Shown piece by piece: positions 61,748 through 64,000 of a stretch of DNA of 64,000 nt. This stretch comes from Scalesia atractyloides (Eukaryota > Streptophyta > Magnoliopsida > Asterales > Asteraceae), in the NCBI GenBank assembly GCA_947069175.1, contig CAMTDV010000009.1:10301663-10365662 (forward strand), read 5' to 3'. The notes under the pieces were generated by a model. The model was not told the origin of the DNA. It was given only the letters and a program-made list of their open reading frames with translations, and searched no databases. The translations under genes were made by a program, and so were the position numbers. The first letter of the stretch is position 1. Every line of letters starts with the position of its first letter.

Positions 61748-61933
61748 TGTAACATCCGTGAAAAACGGGTTTTCAAAACCCGCTTCGTTTATTAACCGAA
61801 CAATCAGTTTTAAACTTTTGTTGTTTATTTATGACTTATTTTAATTTTAAACGATACATAATTAATAAACAAATTAGAAGTTATAAATTATAATTGTTAA
61901 AAAGTAAAGATAAATTAATTAAAAAGAAAAACC

Positions 61934-62025
61934 GGCTGCCGGGAGTCGAACCCGGGTCAGCCGGGAATCCACAAAGCATTAACTCTAACTCACCAAACCA
62001 CTCCGCCACTTGTGTTCTTTAGGAA
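61934..62025 (-). ncRNA. Degenerate tRNA-like sequence
   Basis: On the minus strand AGTGGCGGAGTGGTTTGG is A-box-like, and CCGGG-TTCGACT-CCCGG forms a perfect T-arm with a seven-base loop and B box. The anticodon and acceptor stems do not pair well and there is no CCA-ready 3' end, so it is tRNA-derived rather than a working tRNA gene. Confidence 0.45.
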
Positions 62026-62277
62026 TATATCAAATCAATTAATTCAAATATCCAAACCTCGATTTCAAATCGGTCAACCGACGCGCCCAATTCGCAGTCG
62101 TCGGAAATCCCGAACAATTTCGCCGATAATTGACGGTTTCTTCTGATTTAACCGAAGAATTAACCTCAACGTCGGTTATAACCGAGGTCTGATCCCGCGA
62201 CATCAGTCGTAACCGCCGGAGAACGGCTGACCATGAATCCAGACTGAAATCAGACCCCATGCGTCTCGATTCTTCCC

Positions 62278-62284
62278 TATAAAT
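62278..62284 (+). promoter_or_regulatory. TATA box, putative LTR promoter
   Basis: TATAAAT about 530 bp after the presumed LTR start, upstream of the tRNA-like modules. Confidence 0.4.
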
Positions 62285-62869
62285 TCACCCACAAATCTCT
62301 GGTAGCCTTTTCGCTCAAAATCGCACCTTTTCTCGACGAAATTTCACTCGCCGGAAATATCCTGCCATCACCGGACTTTCTCCGGAAAACCGAGACTCAC
62401 ATCCACACGATAAATACCTCGACTCTTTCTGTTTCAATCCGTTGTTAGACTGTTACTAACACAAATCCACCATCCAGAATCAATCCCAGACGACGTTGTC
62501 GGAATTTCTGCCTTCACCGGAAAACTTCTGAAACTTCCAGAATCACGCTGAGAGACGTATGATCATTCAAACTTCTGTTAATCCTTGTTTAAGTACCTCA
62601 ATTTCATAACTAATCGAACAGAACTGTTAATTGATTCTAACACCGAAGTTCACAAACAGAGACGACAGACCTTTGCCGGAGTTCTGTGAAAGACACGGAT
62701 CGGTACCTCCTATCCTCAAACTCTCTCCGTTCATTACCTTTCAATTACTTATAATGTTTGATAATCGAATTAGACATAAATCAGTCAAATTATCATCGTC
62801 TGTGTTCTTGAGCGAAGAAGACGAAGTCCGGTTATGTTATAAGATTAATTAAAATCAGTTTTTATGAAC

Positions 62870-63290
62870 GGGTTAGACACACAGTCCAGCGGTGGACTGT
62901 GTGCAAAAAAATACATATACGTCACGAGTTCGATTCCTGTCCCAACCTTACTCTCTTGAAATAAAAATGCCTTTTTTAACCGAACCGGGTTTACTCACAA
63001 AATCATGTTAAGTATAATAAAAACCGGATTATTAACCAGGTTAGACACACAGTCCAGCGGTGGACTGTGTGCACGTTAACCCACAGGTCCCGGGTTCGAG
63101 ACCTGTTGTCAGCACCGATTCGATACATTTAAAATCCTTTTTAAAAATAAATAATTTCTGGATAAATCTAAATAGTATATAAGTATAATTAAAAACATAA
63201 TTATTTCGGGTTAGACACGTAGCTCAGTTGGTAGAGCTGCGTGCACGCGTACGGGAGGTCACGGGTTCGAGTCTCACCCAGCGCACATAT
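62870..63290 (+). ncRNA. Three tandem tRNA-like modules, ~169-bp spacing
   Basis: GGTTAGACAC starts modules at 62871, 63039 and 63209. Each begins with a long hairpin: CACACAGTCCA/TGGACTGTGTG in the first two, and CACGTAGCTC/GAGCTGCGTG in the third, the last including the normal tRNA D-arm phrase GCTCAGTTGGTAGAGC. Each then has a B-box-like GGTTCGA-C: GTTCGATTC at 62928, a perfect GGTTCGAGACC at 63093 and GGTTCGAGTCT at 63264. They do not fold as canonical tRNAs. Possible Pol III promoters or tRNA mimics; function unproven. Confidence 0.55.
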
Positions 63291-63750
63291 ATAAGCGACC
63301 GGACCGGTCAACGGTCAACATTTTTTTTTATTATTTTTATTTATTTATTAATTTAAAAATCAATTAAAAATATTTAAAAATAACGTTTTTAAAGTTAGAA
63401 AATAGCCTTAAACTCACAAAAATATATCCAAAAATCCTATTAAAATAGTTAATAAAATCCACATACTTACCGTACCTTTTCGTTATTAATTAGGTTAGTT
63501 ATCCCTCGTCGATCAATCCTCTAAAACTCGTGCGCATTCAATATCTTCAAGCAAACGCACCCAATATGAGTGAATCTCTACCAATTCCCCGTTTTAATCA
63601 CATTTTGAGGTGTATCATGTGTCGCTATTTATTTATTATAATTAAACACTTGTGCATCCATCATGTTCATGATCAAATGTGTTGCCAATATATATCTATT
63701 GTTTGTGTGGTTGATGTTTAAATTAAAGTTATCATTTCCAGTACATACAT
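63291..63750. other. AT-rich non-coding stretch
   Basis: No gene or repeat boundary recognised. Confidence 0.45.
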
Positions 63751-63751
63751 T

Positions 63752-63930
63752 TCATAGGCCGCTGCTCCCCATTACCTATGAGCGTGAGCTGTTCCACATT
63801 ACCTATGAGCGTGAACCAGGCGTTGCCAACATAAGATCGGCTCCGTTTGATTGAGCCTTGATCTCACATACATTAGCATAGGCCGCCCGTTCCCCATTAC
63901 CTACGAGCGTGAACGGGACGTTGCCAACAT
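63752..63930. repeat. ~127-bp duplication around ATTACCTATGAGCGTGA
   Basis: CATAGGCCGC-GTTCCCCATTACCTA-GAGCGTGA occurs at about 63752 and 63879, and the sub-phrase CATTACCTATGAGCGTGA an extra time near 63798. Both large copies end in CGTTGCCAACATA. Confidence 0.85.
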
Positions 63931-64000
63931 ATACATTGTCATTCTTATTATATACTTAAGCAAGGTGGTTTGTGATCGTTATGTTTATATACATTTGTTC

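Larger units (their letters stand above)
61748..64000 (+). mobile_element. Start of an LTR-like element running off the window
   Basis: TGTAACATCCGTG at 61748 is a plausible LTR start, followed closely by a CGGGTTTTCAAAACCCG hairpin. A TATAAAT box at 62278-62284 precedes leader-like sequence. The far end is outside the window, so LTR status is inferred. The segment holds four tRNA-like modules and, near its end, tandem duplications. No protein gene seen. Confidence 0.45.

Noticed and set aside
63209..63286. A functional tRNA gene (GCTCAGTTGGTAGAGC and GGTTCGAGTCT present)
   Set aside because: The anticodon arm and acceptor stem do not pair and no discriminator/terminator layout fits; kept only as tRNA-like.

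Overview
This is eudicot nuclear DNA: AT-rich, gene-poor and crowded with transposons. The evidence is a GT-AG intron, TATA boxes, tRNA-Asp and initiator-tRNA-Met primer sites of plant LTR retrotransposons, an Au-type SINE, plant telomere-like CCCTAAA units and the protein families present (LRR receptor kinase, PPR, F-box/FBA). Repeat style and protein flavour suggest an asterid, possibly Asteraceae, but the sequence alone cannot prove it.

Two large genes are recognisable, both on the minus strand. The first (5790-9139) is a non-RD leucine-rich-repeat receptor-like kinase resembling Arabidopsis At2g24130, with one intron. The second (44849-47594) is a chloroplast-type PPR protein resembling At4g30825. 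Each is complete except for a single one-base frameshift. A third gene-bearing region (32903-40995) is an F-box/FBA cluster in which four copies are all disrupted, two of them made by a 1.6-kb tandem duplication, plus a relic 3' end.

The rest is mobile DNA. 1-5177: a non-autonomous Tat/Athila-like Ty3 element inserted into a Ty1/copia element. 9.8-12.9 kb: a MITE, two Helitron-like termini and tandem repeats. 17-31 kb: foldbacks, two Mutator-like elements with 9-bp target duplications (one carrying a kinase gene fragment), two hAT-like elements and a palindrome with a telomere-like core set in TA microsatellites. 48.4-52.2 kb: a recent 1.9-kb tandem duplication. 51.4-61.4 kb: a solo LTR (5-bp target duplication CCTAC) split by a large non-autonomous LTR retrotransposon with 2.6-kb LTRs. 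61.7 kb to the end: the start of another LTR-like element holding tRNA-like modules.

The most unusual signals are RNA-like structures without a clear explanation. One is a set of five hairpins with a conserved loop but differing self-complementary stems, in the leader of the large element (57564-58289). The other is three evenly spaced tRNA-like modules with compensatory stem changes (62870-63290). There is no operon-like system; the genes are independent units in a repeat landscape.
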